From positions 1-42,588 of the forward strand of contig JAFRLH010000093.1 in NCBI GenBank assembly GCA_017431345.1: 42,588 nt of DNA, written 5' to 3'. The notes below the pieces were generated by a model. The model was not told the DNA's origin. It did no database searches and worked only from the letters and a program-made list of their open reading frames with translations. A program made the translations under genes and the position numbers. Below are positions 1 to 8,741 of this stretch, one piece after another; position 1 is the stretch's first letter, and the number at the start of each line of letters is the position of its first letter. This DNA is from Lachnospiraceae bacterium. GTDB lineage: Bacteria; Bacillota; Clostridia; Lachnospirales; Lachnospiraceae.

Positions 1-43
1 CATCAGGCTTCACCCGATGCGAATTTTCTCGGAATTTTCGGAG

Positions 44-71
44 TAAATAGAGTATACTGTTTATTTGTCAA
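44..71 (-). promoter_or_regulatory. sigma-A-type promoter reading off the left edge (downstream of a tandem pair)
   Basis: On the minus strand there is a perfect -35 box TTGACA (66-71), 16 bp, then TATTTA (44-49). It points left, away from cvpA, towards whatever lies outside the window. A second TTGACA promoter lies about 90 bp upstream in the same direction. Confidence 0.45.
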
Positions 72-131
72 GGTGCTTTTTCCTGCCTCAAGGCCGCACT
101 TTTAAGTGCCCCCGTCAGCGGGAACTTTTAT

Positions 132-160
132 AAAATACCACTCGTCTCATCGTTTGTCAA
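132..160 (-). promoter_or_regulatory. sigma-A-type promoter reading off the left edge (upstream of a tandem pair)
   Basis: On the minus strand TTGACA (155-160) is followed by 17 bp and TATTTT (132-137). Together with the promoter at 44-71 it forms a strong tandem arrangement of the kind often found ahead of rRNA operons. The transcribed gene is not in the window, so that link is inference. Confidence 0.5.
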
Positions 161-198
161 CAGCTTTTTTTCGGTTTTTCCAACTTTTTTTCACGCCT

Positions 199-238
199 TG
201 TGGCCGGTCCTTTTCCGACCACAACAGGTTGTGGTCGG
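199..238. repeat. competing inverted repeats 3' of the cvpA-like gene
   Basis: CCGACCACAAC (215-225) pairs perfectly with GTTGTGGTCGG (228-238). The same left arm can also pair, with one mismatch in ten, with TTGTGGCCGG (199-208). The two hairpins exclude each other. Neither is followed by a U-run on either strand, so this is not a standard terminator, though it could protect or end the cvpA-side transcript. Confidence 0.4.
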
Positions 239-252
239 GCATCTGATCCGGA

Positions 253-969
253 CTATATGCCGAATGGAATCAGCATAAAACGGTACAATGCTGCCAGCAA
301 AGGATTGGAATTAATACCGGAGATTACGATCTGCCCCAGATCCGAAGGCAGAAGCAGCGTCACAAAAAGTGTGATCAGCCAGAGGACCAGGAATCCCTCG
401 CACAGTCCGAAGACGCCGCCGAGCATCTGATTTACCGTCCTGATTCCCGGCAGGTGAGCGATCGCCATGACAGCCAGCGCCGCAAAACGGATCACCAGAT
501 ACACGATCGCGAAGGTTATCAGAAAGACGAGGATCCTCATGATCCCTTCCGTAATATAGGTACTGACTCTTTCTATGAAATCCTCCGCTGCCTCTTTTGC
601 CGTCACCCCGATCCCTTCCTGGAATCCCTCAGGGATCTCGCAGATATTCATCCAGTCAGTCTGCTGCTCTCCGGTAATCTCCATCCCCTGGAACACACCG
701 CTCTCTCCTAGCGGGTCTCCCGGCAGGGCAAGTTCATTCAGGATCCGCGTCTTCATGACGTCCTCTACGCTTTCCCGCACCATTGTCTCCAGCGGAGTGT
801 ATTTTTCGATCGCATCGGAAACATACGGCTGCAGGACGCCTACCAGAAAGAACGTCAGTATTATGCTCACAAGCGATAAGATCGATCTGACGATCCCTCT
901 TCTGTATCCTCTGATCGCAAACAGCACGGGGACAGCCACTGCAGCGGCAAGAAGTCCCAGTTCAAGCAT
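253..969 (-). CDS. CvpA-family integral membrane protein
   Basis: A 238-residue protein with the CvpA layout: an N-terminal hydrophobic helix, the short basic turn RGYRRGIVRS at about residues 20-29, a second helix, then a soluble loop of about 80 residues (residues 50-130), and two more hydrophobic helices near residues 140-170 and 185-215. CvpA proteins are small four-helix inner-membrane proteins; the E. coli member is needed for colicin V production and envelope stress tolerance, and its molecular role is unsettled. The ATG at 969 has a strong AGGAGG 5-6 bp upstream. A terminator separates it from the TPR gene upstream, so it is probably a single-gene transcript. Confidence 0.7.
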   Translation of the reverse strand: MLELGLLAAAVAVPVLFAIRGYRRGIVRSILSLVSIILTFFLVGVLQPYVSDAIEKYTPLETMVRESVEDVMKTRILNELALPGDPLGESGVFQGMEITGEQQTDWMNICEIPEGFQEGIGVTAKEAAEDFIERVSTYITEGIMRILVFLITFAIVYLVIRFAALAVMAIAHLPGIRTVNQMLGGVFGLCEGFLVLWLITLFVTLLLPSDLGQIVISGINSNPLLAALYRFMLIPFGI

Positions 970-1010
970 CTTTTTCCTCCCTGTACGGACGGACCTCCGT
1001 CCTTATCGCG

Positions 1011-1049
1011 AAAAAACCTGCCGTCCGGCATATCGGCGCCAGCGGCAGG
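1011..1049 (-). terminator. Rho-independent terminator after the TPR gene
   Basis: On the minus strand CCTGCCG (1043-1049) pairs with CGGCAGG (1017-1023), with further GC pairing inside, followed by six U (1011-1016). It lies directly downstream of the TPR gene and should end the dnaX-ybaB-recR-TPR transcript. Confidence 0.8.
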
Positions 1050-1087
1050 CAGTGATCTTTGGCTGTCGGCGGAACTGCCACGTTCCT

Positions 1088-3763
1088 TTAATCGAAATCC
1101 TTCTCCCGGAGGATCAGGAAACCGTCTTTATCGTACTTTTTCCCGAACATCCTTCTGGAAGCATGTTCCGCAGCATCCTCTATAATATCCTCCGCTTCAG
1201 CGGGCGTAAGCCTGCCGCCCTCTCTGAGGATGATATCGACCTCATCCTCCAGCGCATCAAAAGCAGAATCGTCAAGGACACATTCGATCTTGTGCGCGAA
1301 AAAATCCGCGTATCTGACAAAGTCTTTCTCTGACAGCTCCCGGTCCGGATGGATCCGGTCGAAATTAAGCGGCTGGACCTTCCTGACTCTTCTCTGCGGC
1401 CGGCGTTCCTGTACAGGCTCCGGATTCTCCTGTTCCGTCCTGGCATCATCCGTGTGATCTCTGCCCAGGGCATCTGCATTGGCAATGATCTGCTGTCTGA
1501 TACGCTGCTTTGCACTTTCGATCCCCGCCGCGCTGTCTGTAAGGGCAAACACCTTTCCCGTGTCCAGATGATTGATCACTCTGAGAAGTTCCTTTATCAT
1601 GTCATCCGAAAGACCGGAAGCGTGATCAATGATCAGATCCTTGCCGCTCAGCTGAGGGATGGATTTTACGAGGCCTCTGTTGTTGAGCTTTTCTGAAAGG
1701 ATCCTTGCGATCGGAGGAAGTTCCCTTCCGCGGTCGGCATAATATCCCTCCAGCGCATCGATGGCAGCATCCACGCTGTCCTCATCTTCCGTGACCGGAA
1801 CGAAGATGCATCTTTCCATGCCCTTATTCTTGAGCGGATCGGATTCCTTGCGCCTTCTGCTCTGGTCTTCCCACACAGCTCTCTCGGTCTCTTCAAACGA
1901 AAGAACTGGAAGGACGCCTTCGTCTGCCGAAAGCGGGATCTGTTCACTTGCAGCCGGCCCGTCCATATCAAACGGGCTGTCAATAGGCTCTTCCACGGCC
2001 GGAGTCTTTGCTTCCGGAACAGCTTCCCTTACTGCGGGCTCCGCTTCTTCTACAGCATTATCTTCATAAAGTATTTCATCTTCTTTATAAAGCATCTCAT
2101 CCTCCATCTGCTCTTCCAGTTTTTCTTCTGTTTTTACTGCAGGTGCAGCATCTTTTTCTTCTTCCTTATTCGCGCTGTCCGGCTCTTCCGCCGCTTCTGT
2201 CACCGCAGGAACAGCATTGTCTGCAGCAGCTGCAGCTTCTGTCTTCGCGTTTTCTGCCGTTTGTCCGGCATCAGCCGGCACTTCTTCAGCACTTGTTTCC
2301 GCTGCCGCAGTACCGGCAGCAGCCAGTGCAGAGGCGGCGGCCGTTTCCGCAAGGGCTTCAGCTTCGTCTTCCCCGAGCAGTTCCCTGGGAATCCTGAATT
2401 TTCTGGTAGGCTCCAGATTCTCTTTCACCTTCCTCGGAGATCCTATTGTACTTCTGAGGATATCTTTGAGATTTCTGGTGCGCTCCAGCTCATTCTGTTC
2501 TTTACGAATGGCGTTCTGATCCGTGCTTTCCGCCATCGCGTTTCCTGTCTCCTCAGGGATCTCTTCCGTATCCAGACTGGGTTCTTCAAAATCCGTATTG
2601 TCCGCTTCATAGAAATCCGGTTCATCTTTCTTATCTTCATAAGAAGAGATATCAAACGGATCTTCCTCTTCCTGTACAGCAGCTTTCCCGGTCTCTGCAG
2701 CAGGTACTTCCGGGATCACGGCTTCCGGCGCGGTCTCCGGCGGAAGCGCCTCTTCAGACGGTTCTTCCGGGACAGCCGGATCGATATATTCCCGGGCCGG
2801 CTCATGTTTTACAGGGCGGGACGGTCCGGTATAGATACGCACATCGTCTTCAGGCACCACTTCCAGATCCGGATCCTGGCTTTCCGCCGGAACAGGCGCC
2901 GGTCTGACAGCAGCCGGTTCTTCGGGAGCAGGTCCTTCAACAGGCTTGTCAGCTGCGAACTTCGCGGCAGCAGGCTCTTCTATATCCGATCCGGCAACTT
3001 CCGGAGAGATCGCGATGACCGGAAGTTCTTCTTCCTCGCCGGGATCTTCTTCGGGAATCTCTGCCGTCTCCTCCGTATCAGTCAGTTCCTGCTCCTCCTC
3101 TTCGGCCGCTTCGGACATCTCATTCGCAACTGCCTTGACGCGTGCAGCATAATACTCGCGGTTCTCACGGTGCTCCCTCTGCATGTCTGTCAGCGGCTGC
3201 CAGATCTCCTTCAGTTCCATGGCTCTGTCCACATAGGAACCGACACCGAACCAGAGAATGATCTCATCGCAGAGCGCTACACACTCCTTTTCCATCCCGG
3301 CTTCGTTGTAAAGTTCAGCCAGGCGGCAGGCCCACTCTTCTTCAAACTCATATTTCTTATAAGTCTCGAGAATCGTGATCCTCTTATCCAGGCTCTCGCC
3401 TTTCGCCTCTGCGATCTTATAGCGCAGGATATAACGGTTGTTCTCATCCGGCGCTTCTTCCAGGTATTTGCGGTAGAACGCTTCCGCATCTTCTATATGA
3501 TCCGCGGCAAGCGCAAGTTCCGTAAGCTTATAGATATGGCGCTTGCCAAGAGAAGTCCTTTCATAAGCGGTCAGAAGGACATCGATGGCTTTATCGTATT
3601 CCCCGATCTTCTCATAAGCTTCGGAAACTGCCGACAAGAGTCTGACGTTGTGCTCCTGTTTCCAGTCCACCGTGTCAGCGATCCGCGCTGCCTCCAGATA
3701 GTCTTCCTGTCTGACGAGTTTCTGAATCTTTTCAGCCTTTAAACTGTACGTGTACTTATCCAA
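1088..3763 (-). CDS. large TPR protein with acidic low-complexity middle (unknown function)
   Basis: An 891-residue protein. Residues 1-200 are helix-turn-helix TPR-like units (for example YLEAARIADTVDW and YDKAIDVLLTAYERT). Residues ~210-600 are rich in Glu, Ala and Pro and probably disordered. Residues ~640-760 form a compact conserved-looking domain (ERCIFVPVTEDEDSVDAA..., KDLIIDHASGLSDDMI). A basic linker (RRPQRRVRKVQ) precedes a final helical segment of ~80 residues ending KDGFLILREKDFD. No catalytic motif, signal peptide or membrane segment is visible. The start is TTG at 3763, with GGGAG about 7 bp upstream. It follows recR by 24 bp and is probably co-transcribed with dnaX-ybaB-recR. 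The TPRs suggest a scaffold or partner-binding role; the partner is unknown. Confidence 0.75.
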   Translation of the reverse strand: MDKYTYSLKAEKIQKLVRQEDYLEAARIADTVDWKQEHNVRLLSAVSEAYEKIGEYDKAIDVLLTAYERTSLGKRHIYKLTELALAADHIEDAEAFYRKYLEEAPDENNRYILRYKIAEAKGESLDKRITILETYKKYEFEEEWACRLAELYNEAGMEKECVALCDEIILWFGVGSYVDRAMELKEIWQPLTDMQREHRENREYYAARVKAVANEMSEAAEEEEQELTDTEETAEIPEEDPGEEEELPVIAISPEVAGSDIEEPAAAKFAADKPVEGPAPEEPAAVRPAPVPAESQDPDLEVVPEDDVRIYTGPSRPVKHEPAREYIDPAVPEEPSEEALPPETAPEAVIPEVPAAETGKAAVQEEEDPFDISSYEDKKDEPDFYEADNTDFEEPSLDTEEIPEETGNAMAESTDQNAIRKEQNELERTRNLKDILRSTIGSPRKVKENLEPTRKFRIPRELLGEDEAEALAETAAASALAAAGTAAAETSAEEVPADAGQTAENAKTEAAAAADNAVPAVTEAAEEPDSANKEEEKDAAPAVKTEEKLEEQMEDEMLYKEDEILYEDNAVEEAEPAVREAVPEAKTPAVEEPIDSPFDMDGPAASEQIPLSADEGVLPVLSFEETERAVWEDQSRRRKESDPLKNKGMERCIFVPVTEDEDSVDAAIDALEGYYADRGRELPPIARILSEKLNNRGLVKSIPQLSGKDLIIDHASGLSDDMIKELLRVINHLDTGKVFALTDSAAGIESAKQRIRQQIIANADALGRDHTDDARTEQENPEPVQERRPQRRVRKVQPLNFDRIHPDRELSEKDFVRYADFFAHKIECVLDDSAFDALEDEVDIILREGGRLTPAEAEDIIEDAAEHASRRMFGKKYDKDGFLILREKDFD

Positions 3764-3787
3764 TGTTCTTCTCCCGCCTCTGTCCGT

Positions 3788-4387
3788 TTACAGTTCCACC
3801 CTTCCTTCCAGCGCCCTCAGGAGTGTGACCTCGTCAATATATTCCAGGTCCCCTCCCACAGGTACTCCGCTGGCGATCCGGCTGACTTTTATGCCTGTAG
3901 GTTTTATCAGTTTGCTTATATACATGGCCGTCGTTTCGCCTTCAAGGCTTGAGTTCGTGGCGATAATGACTTCCTTTACATCCTCTGTCTGCAGTCTCGC
4001 CATCAGTTCTTTTAACCGTATATCCGCCGGGCCGATGCCCAGGGCGGGCGAAATGGCGCCGTGCAGAACATGATAGCGGCCGTTGTATCTGCCTGTCTTT
4101 TCATAGGCTGCCAGATCCCTGGAATTCTCCACGACCATGATGGTGGAAGGATCTCTTGCAGGACTCTGGCAGATCGGGCAGATCTCCCTGTCTGTCAGCG
4201 TCTGACAGCATTTGCAGTACCGGATGGAATTCCTTGCTTTTGTGATCGATCCGGCAAGGCGTTCGGCGGACTCCTGCGGCAGGCTCACGATATGGAAAGC
4301 AAGCCGCTGGGCCGACTTCACGCCGATACCGGGCAGCTTTGAAAGCTCCGATATGAGCGCTGTCAGATCGTCGCTGTAATAATCCAT
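3788..4387 (-). CDS. recR: recombination mediator protein RecR
   Basis: 199 residues, the usual RecR length. An N-terminal helix-hairpin-helix ([18 protein letters not shown], residues ~15-32) is followed by a four-cysteine zinc motif (C58, C61, C70, C73), then a Toprim domain starting at [11 protein letters not shown], and a C-terminal [21 protein letters not shown] segment. RecR works with RecO, and with RecF in gap repair, to load RecA onto SSB-coated single-stranded DNA. Its ATG overlaps the ybaB stop codon (TAATG), so the two are translationally coupled. This gene order is conserved in Firmicutes. Confidence 0.97.
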   Translation of the reverse strand: MDYYSDDLTALISELSKLPGIGVKSAQRLAFHIVSLPQESAERLAGSITKARNSIRYCKCCQTLTDREICPICQSPARDPSTIMVVENSRDLAAYEKTGRYNGRYHVLHGAISPALGIGPADIRLKELMARLQTEDVKEVIIATNSSLEGETTAMYISKLIKPTGIKVSRIASGVPVGGDLEYIDEVTLLRALEGRVEL

Positions 4388-4740
4388 TACAGTCCGAAGC
4401 CTCCCAATCCGGTATTCAGGCCGCCTGTGATCCTTGCCATAGCCGCTTCGGATTCCTGCGTCGCTGTTCTCAGCGCCTCATTGACAGCCGCAACGATCAG
4501 GTCCTGCAGCATCTCGATATCATCGGGATCCACGACTTCTTCCGCAAGCTTCACGGAAAGGATCTCCTTCTTACCGGAGACTTCCACCGTAACAGCGCCG
4601 CCTCCCGCGGCCGCAGTATATACTTTTTCTTCCAGTTCTTTGCTTGTCTCCTCCATCTGACGCTGCATTCTCTGTGCCTGCTTCATCAGATTGCCCATAT
4701 TGCCGGGCATGCCTCCCTGAAAACCGCCTCTTCTTGCCAT
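4387..4740 (-). CDS. YbaB/EbfC-family nucleoid-associated protein
   Basis: A small protein with the family core [17 protein letters not shown] (about residues 15-32) followed by a beta-rich domain and a helix ([16 protein letters not shown]). Members are dimeric DNA-binding proteins that sit between dnaX and recR in most bacteria. I chose the ATG at 4740 ([10 protein letters not shown]) because GGGGAGG lies 9 bp upstream. A TTG three codons earlier would abut that site and is less likely. The Gly/Arg-rich start is typical of clostridial members. Confidence 0.92.
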   Translation of the reverse strand: MARRGGFQGGMPGNMGNLMKQAQRMQRQMEETSKELEEKVYTAAAGGGAVTVEVSGKKEILSVKLAEEVVDPDDIEMLQDLIVAAVNEALRTATQESEAAMARITGGLNTGLGGFGL

Positions 4741-4831
4741 GTTGTCCAACCTCCCCGGAAACGGACCGATTGCATATGTCCGGTTCCATGTTCCTTTCTG
4801 TATCTGTATTTATGACGGTCAGTGCGTCAGA

Positions 4832-6424
4832 TCATACGAAATCGTCGCTTTCTTCTATATCCATATGGAAGACCGCCAGATCCTCATCGCTGACCACGCG
4901 GTAGACCGGTTCCGGCGTGTCGGCTCTTACAGCACGCCCTCCTACGGATATCTCTTTTTTCAAAAATGCAGTAAGCTGTTCCTTTAATCTGTCAAGAGCA
5001 CCCACTCTAACAGATATATTATACTTATTTATGTCAAAAAATACAACTGTTAATGCACCGCCTTCTCCGGGCTCCGGGCGCGTGTCCTTCAGGACGTCTC
5101 CGGCAAGATAATCCGCTGACGCCACCTGCCTGACCAGCGTCTTCCAGTTCTTCTTCACGAGCATCAGATCCTCGTAGTCCGCCTTCTTCAGTTCCACGAC
5201 CGGCGGCTTCTTCTCCGCCGGCGCTGTGCTGCCGCCTTCCGGCTGCGGCGCTGCATTTTTCACCACAATTCCTTCGGCAAGCTTCCGCTCCAGCCTTCCG
5301 ATCCGGTCAAGCGCCGCGGAGATATCTTCCTCTGTTTCCGGTGCAGCGATCTTCATGACTGCGATCTCAAGGAGCACCCTCTTGTTGGCGGCATTGCGCA
5401 TACGGTTGAACGTCTCTGAAAGGATCCGGATCATCCGCATGATCCCGTTCGGATCGGTCATGTTCTTTTCTTCCGTCAGCCGGTCAAGATCCTCATAGGA
5501 TATATCCAGCTGTTCCGCCCCGGCGCCGGATGTGCTAACCAGGAGAAGATTCCGCAGGTACCAGATCAGATCCTGCACATAGACTGACAGATCCTTTCCT
5601 TCGGCGACCACTTTGTCGATCTCCGCAAGAAGATCGGGGACATCCCCGGCAAAGCAGGATCTCGCCATACGGCTCAGCTGCTCGTTATCCACTGCGCCAA
5701 GCACGGCAAGGACTTTCTCATAGGTAAGCGTTTCTTCCATATAAAACGCAGCGCACTGATCGAGAAGGCTGATGGCGTCACGCATTCCCCCGTCCGCTTT
5801 TCTTGCAATGTAGGAAAGTGCTTCCTCATCGGCGGAGATCCCTTCCTTATCGGCGAGTTCCTTTATTCTCTCTTTTAATGTATCCGTGGAAATTCTCTTG
5901 AAATCGTACCGCTGGCAGCGGGACAGGACGGTTACGGGGATCCTGTTCGGCTCTGTGGTCGCAAGAATGAAAATGACATAGGAAGGCGGCTCCTCCAGGG
6001 TTTTCAGAAGGGCATTAAAAGCACCCTGCGAGAGCATATGCACCTCATCGATGATATAAACGCGGTATTTCCCCTGCGCCGGAGAATACTGGACTTCCTC
6101 ACGGATCTCACGGACATTGTCAACGCCGTTGTTCGAAGCGGCGTCGATCTCCACGACATTCATGGAGGCTCCGGAAGCAATGGCTCTGCAGGCTGCACAT
6201 TCTCCGCAGGCATTGCCGTCCTGCGGATTCTCGCAGTTGACAGCGCGGGCCAGGATCTTTGCGACCGTTGTCTTTCCCGTTCCTCTGGTGCCGCAGAAAA
6301 GATACGCATGACCGATCCGGCCGTGCCTGATCTGATTTTTCAGAGTTGTGACAATGGCGTCCTGTCCCTTTACATCTTCGAAGACCGTCGGACGCCATTT
6401 TCTGTAGAGCGCTGTATAAGCCAT
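4832..6424 (-). CDS. dnaX: DNA polymerase III subunit gamma/tau
   Basis: The clamp-loader ATPase subunit of the replicase. From the chosen start (MAYTALYRKWRP) the AAA+ domain shows Walker A GTRGTGKT (residues ~45-52), zinc-binding cysteines near residues 64, 73, 76 and 79, Walker B YIIDEVHML, and the sensor segment ATTEPNRIPVTVLSRCQ. Domain III follows, then a C-terminal tau-like region. The start is ATG 6424 with TAAGGA upstream; upstream in-frame ATGs lie in the SRP RNA terminator and are unlikely. At 530 residues it is close to the Bacillus length. It heads the dnaX-ybaB-recR operon, downstream of the SRP RNA, as in B. subtilis. Confidence 0.96.
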   Translation of the reverse strand: MAYTALYRKWRPTVFEDVKGQDAIVTTLKNQIRHGRIGHAYLFCGTRGTGKTTVAKILARAVNCENPQDGNACGECAACRAIASGASMNVVEIDAASNNGVDNVREIREEVQYSPAQGKYRVYIIDEVHMLSQGAFNALLKTLEEPPSYVIFILATTEPNRIPVTVLSRCQRYDFKRISTDTLKERIKELADKEGISADEEALSYIARKADGGMRDAISLLDQCAAFYMEETLTYEKVLAVLGAVDNEQLSRMARSCFAGDVPDLLAEIDKVVAEGKDLSVYVQDLIWYLRNLLLVSTSGAGAEQLDISYEDLDRLTEEKNMTDPNGIMRMIRILSETFNRMRNAANKRVLLEIAVMKIAAPETEEDISAALDRIGRLERKLAEGIVVKNAAPQPEGGSTAPAEKKPPVVELKKADYEDLMLVKKNWKTLVRQVASADYLAGDVLKDTRPEPGEGGALTVVFFDINKYNISVRVGALDRLKEQLTAFLKKEISVGGRAVRADTPEPVYRVVSDEDLAVFHMDIEESDDFV

Positions 6425-6442
6425 GGCAATGATCCTTAATTG

Positions 6443-6470
6443 AGAAAAAAGCATGCCATGGGACATGCTT
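6443..6470 (-). terminator. Rho-independent terminator of the SRP RNA
   Basis: On the minus strand AAGCATG (6464-6470) pairs with CATGCTT (6449-6455), followed by a run of U (to 6445). It lies about 20 bp 3' of the SRP RNA and just upstream of dnaX. Read-through past it could supply dnaX transcription, because I see no other good dnaX promoter. Confidence 0.75.
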
Positions 6471-6488
6471 CTTTTAGCTTTTATAAAA

Positions 6489-6751
6489 TCCGCGCATTCG
6501 GCTTCGAAAACGCACCATGAACGTTACCTCTGCAGTTAACTCGGCCCCGGCACCCTCACGGCACACGAAAGGTTCCGCTTAGTGCTGCTTCATTCCTGAC
6601 CTGACACGGTTCACGGAGTTCCGTTGCGCAAGACCAGAACGTCAACGCCACTTACAAAGGGCAGCTCCACAATGAGAATCCTCGGCAGAATATCACCCCT
6701 GCTGTAGCGGATTGCAGGTACAGGGCACCGCTATCTCCCCGGCTGCGCGGA
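6489..6751 (-). ncRNA. ffs: signal recognition particle RNA, large Firmicute type (scRNA/4.5S homologue)
   Basis: The minus strand carries the conserved SRP core, GTGTCAGGTC followed by AGGAATGAAGCAGCACTAAG, which is the helix 8 SRP54/Ffh-binding tetraloop region. The ends close by pairing of TCCGCGCA (5' end, 6744-6751) with TGCGCGGA (3' end, 6489-6496), giving about 263 nt, the size of B. subtilis-type SRP RNA with an Alu-like domain. A consensus promoter lies 9 bp upstream and a terminator follows. Ends are approximate. Confidence 0.95.
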
Positions 6752-6759
6752 CAAAGTAA

Positions 6760-6788
6760 AGTATACCCTTTTCCCAAAATTCAGTCAA
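6760..6788 (-). promoter_or_regulatory. promoter of the SRP RNA
   Basis: Minus strand TTGACT (6783-6788), 17 bp spacer, TATACT (6760-6765), with the RNA 5' end expected about 8 bp further on. Confidence 0.85.
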
Positions 6789-6820
6789 GCGTTATAAAAA
6801 CACAGCGGAAAATCTTTTCT

Positions 6821-8032
6821 TTACACCCTGATGCGTTCTGCATCCTGGATCTTTTTCTGCGAATACATGATCACGGAATCTCCCGGAAGAAGCTTCAGGT
6901 CTCCCTTCGGTATGATCAGCGACCCCGCGCGTCTCACCAGGACGATAATGCTCTTTCTGGAGATGTCCAGATCCTTAATGTATTCATTGGCCCACGGGTT
7001 CTGTTCCTTCAGGACGACTTCCTTCAGATCGATATAGGTATTGTCGTTCGCGCTTTCAGCGCCGAGCACGACCGTATCATTTTCTTCCAGGATCACGTCG
7101 CCCCTGGGGACGATCACCCCGTTCCGTCTCTGAATGACCGCTACCAGCACGCCTTCGGGAAGCATGAGATCCCTGACTTTCTTCCCGATCCATTCATCAT
7201 TTTTTGTCAGATGCGCTTTGATGAACTGCACATCGGATTCGGCGCCGTATTCCCCCAGACGCTTTACCCGCGTATACTGTTCCACGAATCCGGCGGAAAT
7301 GATACCGGTAGGGATGGCTACCAGCCCAACGCCCAAAAACGAGATCACGATCCCGAGGAACTGTCCCAGGAAGGTGACCGGATAGATATCCCCGTATCCG
7401 ACTGTCAGAAGCGTGGAGACCGACCACCACATGCCGGAAAACGCATTGCGGAACACTTCCGGCTGCGCTTCATGTTCAACGCTGTACATGCAGAGACTGG
7501 ACGCGACCATCAGGATCAGGATGATAAAAGCGGAGGACAGCAGCTGCTGTTTTTTGCTGACAATGACTTCCGTAATGACATTCAGCGAATCATAATAGAC
7601 GTTGATCCGGAACAGCCGGAAGATCCTGATCACCCGGAACATCCGGAAGGCGACGACCCCGGCCGGGAAGAACACCGGCAGATAGTACGGAAGGAACGAC
7701 AGCAGATCCACCATACCGGTGAAGGAAAATACATATCTCATCACTGATCTGAGATCGGAATTCGCCGGATACGCATATCTTGCCGTACCGACCCGCAGGA
7801 AAAAGTCCGCGGCAAAAAAGATATACGTCAGGGATTCTGCGACCCTCAGCGGACCGCCGGCTGCCGCTTCGATGTTTTCGAAGGTAAGCGCAAGGCTGAT
7901 CACAAGATTAATGACGATCGACAGTGTATTCAGTATGTCATAGACACGGCTCGGTGTGTCTCCGACATTTCCGATCTCTATGATCCTGTAGATTTTATGT
8001 CCCCGGCTCTCGCCGGCGTACTTTTGCTCCAT
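6821..8032 (-). CDS. voltage-sensor-type potassium channel with two RCK_C (TrkA-C) domains
   Basis: 403 residues. Six membrane helices are visible. The S4-like segment (AFRMFRVIRIFRLFR) has Arg at every third position (130, 133, 136, 139, 142). The pore loop carries the K+ selectivity filter TVGYGD (210-215). After S6, the cytoplasmic part has two TrkA-C-like units, each with a GDVILEENDTVVLG or GDLKLLPGDSVIMY segment, which in other channels bind regulatory ligands. The product should be a gated K+ channel in the cytoplasmic membrane. The ATG has AGGAG 7 bp upstream. It follows the 8100-8591 gene by 67 bp and may share its promoter. Confidence 0.9.
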   Translation of the reverse strand: MEQKYAGESRGHKIYRIIEIGNVGDTPSRVYDILNTLSIVINLVISLALTFENIEAAAGGPLRVAESLTYIFFAADFFLRVGTARYAYPANSDLRSVMRYVFSFTGMVDLLSFLPYYLPVFFPAGVVAFRMFRVIRIFRLFRINVYYDSLNVITEVIVSKKQQLLSSAFIILILMVASSLCMYSVEHEAQPEVFRNAFSGMWWSVSTLLTVGYGDIYPVTFLGQFLGIVISFLGVGLVAIPTGIISAGFVEQYTRVKRLGEYGAESDVQFIKAHLTKNDEWIGKKVRDLMLPEGVLVAVIQRRNGVIVPRGDVILEENDTVVLGAESANDNTYIDLKEVVLKEQNPWANEYIKDLDISRKSIIVLVRRAGSLIIPKGDLKLLPGDSVIMYSQKKIQDAERIRV

Positions 8033-8099
8033 AGTCGATCTCCTGTCTCCCTATTTCGGATCACCGAAGCGATCTTCCGCATCCCGCTCCGCTGTATGC

Positions 8100-8591
8100 T
8101 TATGCCGGCGCATACGCCTGCATCTGTTCCTCAAGATCTGATTCGAAAAGCCCGGATAAAAGCAGCGCGATGCGCAGATGAAACGGAAATGCTGCCTTCA
8201 TTTCCGCACTGGAGAACCCGCTATCTTCCGGCACAGTATATTCCGCCAGCTTCCATCCGGATCCATCCTTTTCAAAAGTCAGCTTTGCGGGTACTGCTTT
8301 CTCCGTATAGGATGTTTGCGTCCCATCCTCCGACCGCTTCAGGGTTCCCGTGCTGAACAGGCCCCACACTTCCAGTTTTTCTCCTGTCTGCACGACCTGG
8401 AACAGGCGGTGTCCCTCTGCGGATACCGTTTCTTCATCCCCGTTTTCCGTCCTCTCCAGAAGCGCCTGCTCCACCGCTTTCTCAGCGCCTTCCTCTATAT
8501 ACGGCCCGTGAATAAAGAACATCAGCAGCAGCGCGATGATTGCCGCGAGCAGTACGAAAAACAGTTTTTTCACAGATACCCAGCGAAACAT
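8100..8591 (-). CDS. membrane-anchored protein of unknown function
   Basis: 163 residues from the ATG at 8591, which has GGAGGAAG just upstream; an in-frame upstream extension would run through a strong hairpin and is rejected. Residues ~8-26 (KKLFFVLLAAIIALLLMFFI) form one membrane helix. The outside part of about 135 residues has alternating beta-like segments (HRLFQVVQTGEKLEVWGLFS, PAKLTFEKDGSGWKLAEY) vaguely like an NTF2-type fold. I do not recognise the family. It lies between the TRAP module and the K+ channel, with its own promoter and a structured leader. Confidence 0.65.
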   Translation of the reverse strand: MFRWVSVKKLFFVLLAAIIALLLMFFIHGPYIEEGAEKAVEQALLERTENGDEETVSAEGHRLFQVVQTGEKLEVWGLFSTGTLKRSEDGTQTSYTEKAVPAKLTFEKDGSGWKLAEYTVPEDSGFSSAEMKAAFPFHLRIALLLSGLFESDLEEQMQAYAPA

Positions 8592-8602
8592 GTGGTCTTC
8601 CT

Positions 8603-8651
8603 CCGGCTGTAAATGCCGGGAAGCGCCGGGCTTTCGCAGCCGGCGCTTCCC
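8603..8651 (-). promoter_or_regulatory. nested hairpins in the 5' leader of the 8100-8591 gene
   Basis: On the minus strand a 12-bp perfect stem GGGAAGCGCCGG/CCGGCGCTTCCC (8640-8651 with 8618-8629) is followed by CCGGC/GCCGG (8615-8619 with 8603-8607), whose 3' arm abuts the AGGAAG ribosome site. The two stems share bases 8618-8619, so they compete. No U-run follows. Confidence 0.5.
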
Positions 8652-8659
8652 CTGTGGCA

Positions 8660-8688
8660 ATTATACATCAAATCAGTTCTTTTGAACA
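8660..8688 (-). promoter_or_regulatory. promoter of the 8100-8591 gene
   Basis: Minus strand TATAAT (8660-8665) with TGTTCA (8683-8688) 17 bp upstream. The -10 is perfect and the -35 weak. Confidence 0.5.
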
Positions 8689-8741
8689 GTACAGAGAGTA
8701 TCTATCTATTGCGATCCGATCACAATACTGTCTAAGACTGA

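Noticed and set aside
215-238. Hairpin as a terminator for the cvpA-like gene
   Set aside because: The minus-strand sequence after the stem is A-rich, not U-rich.
2261-3742. Open frame of 493 codons on the plus strand opposite the TPR gene
   Set aside because: Phe/Arg-rich product with no domain, antisense to a coherent TPR protein. Shadow frame.
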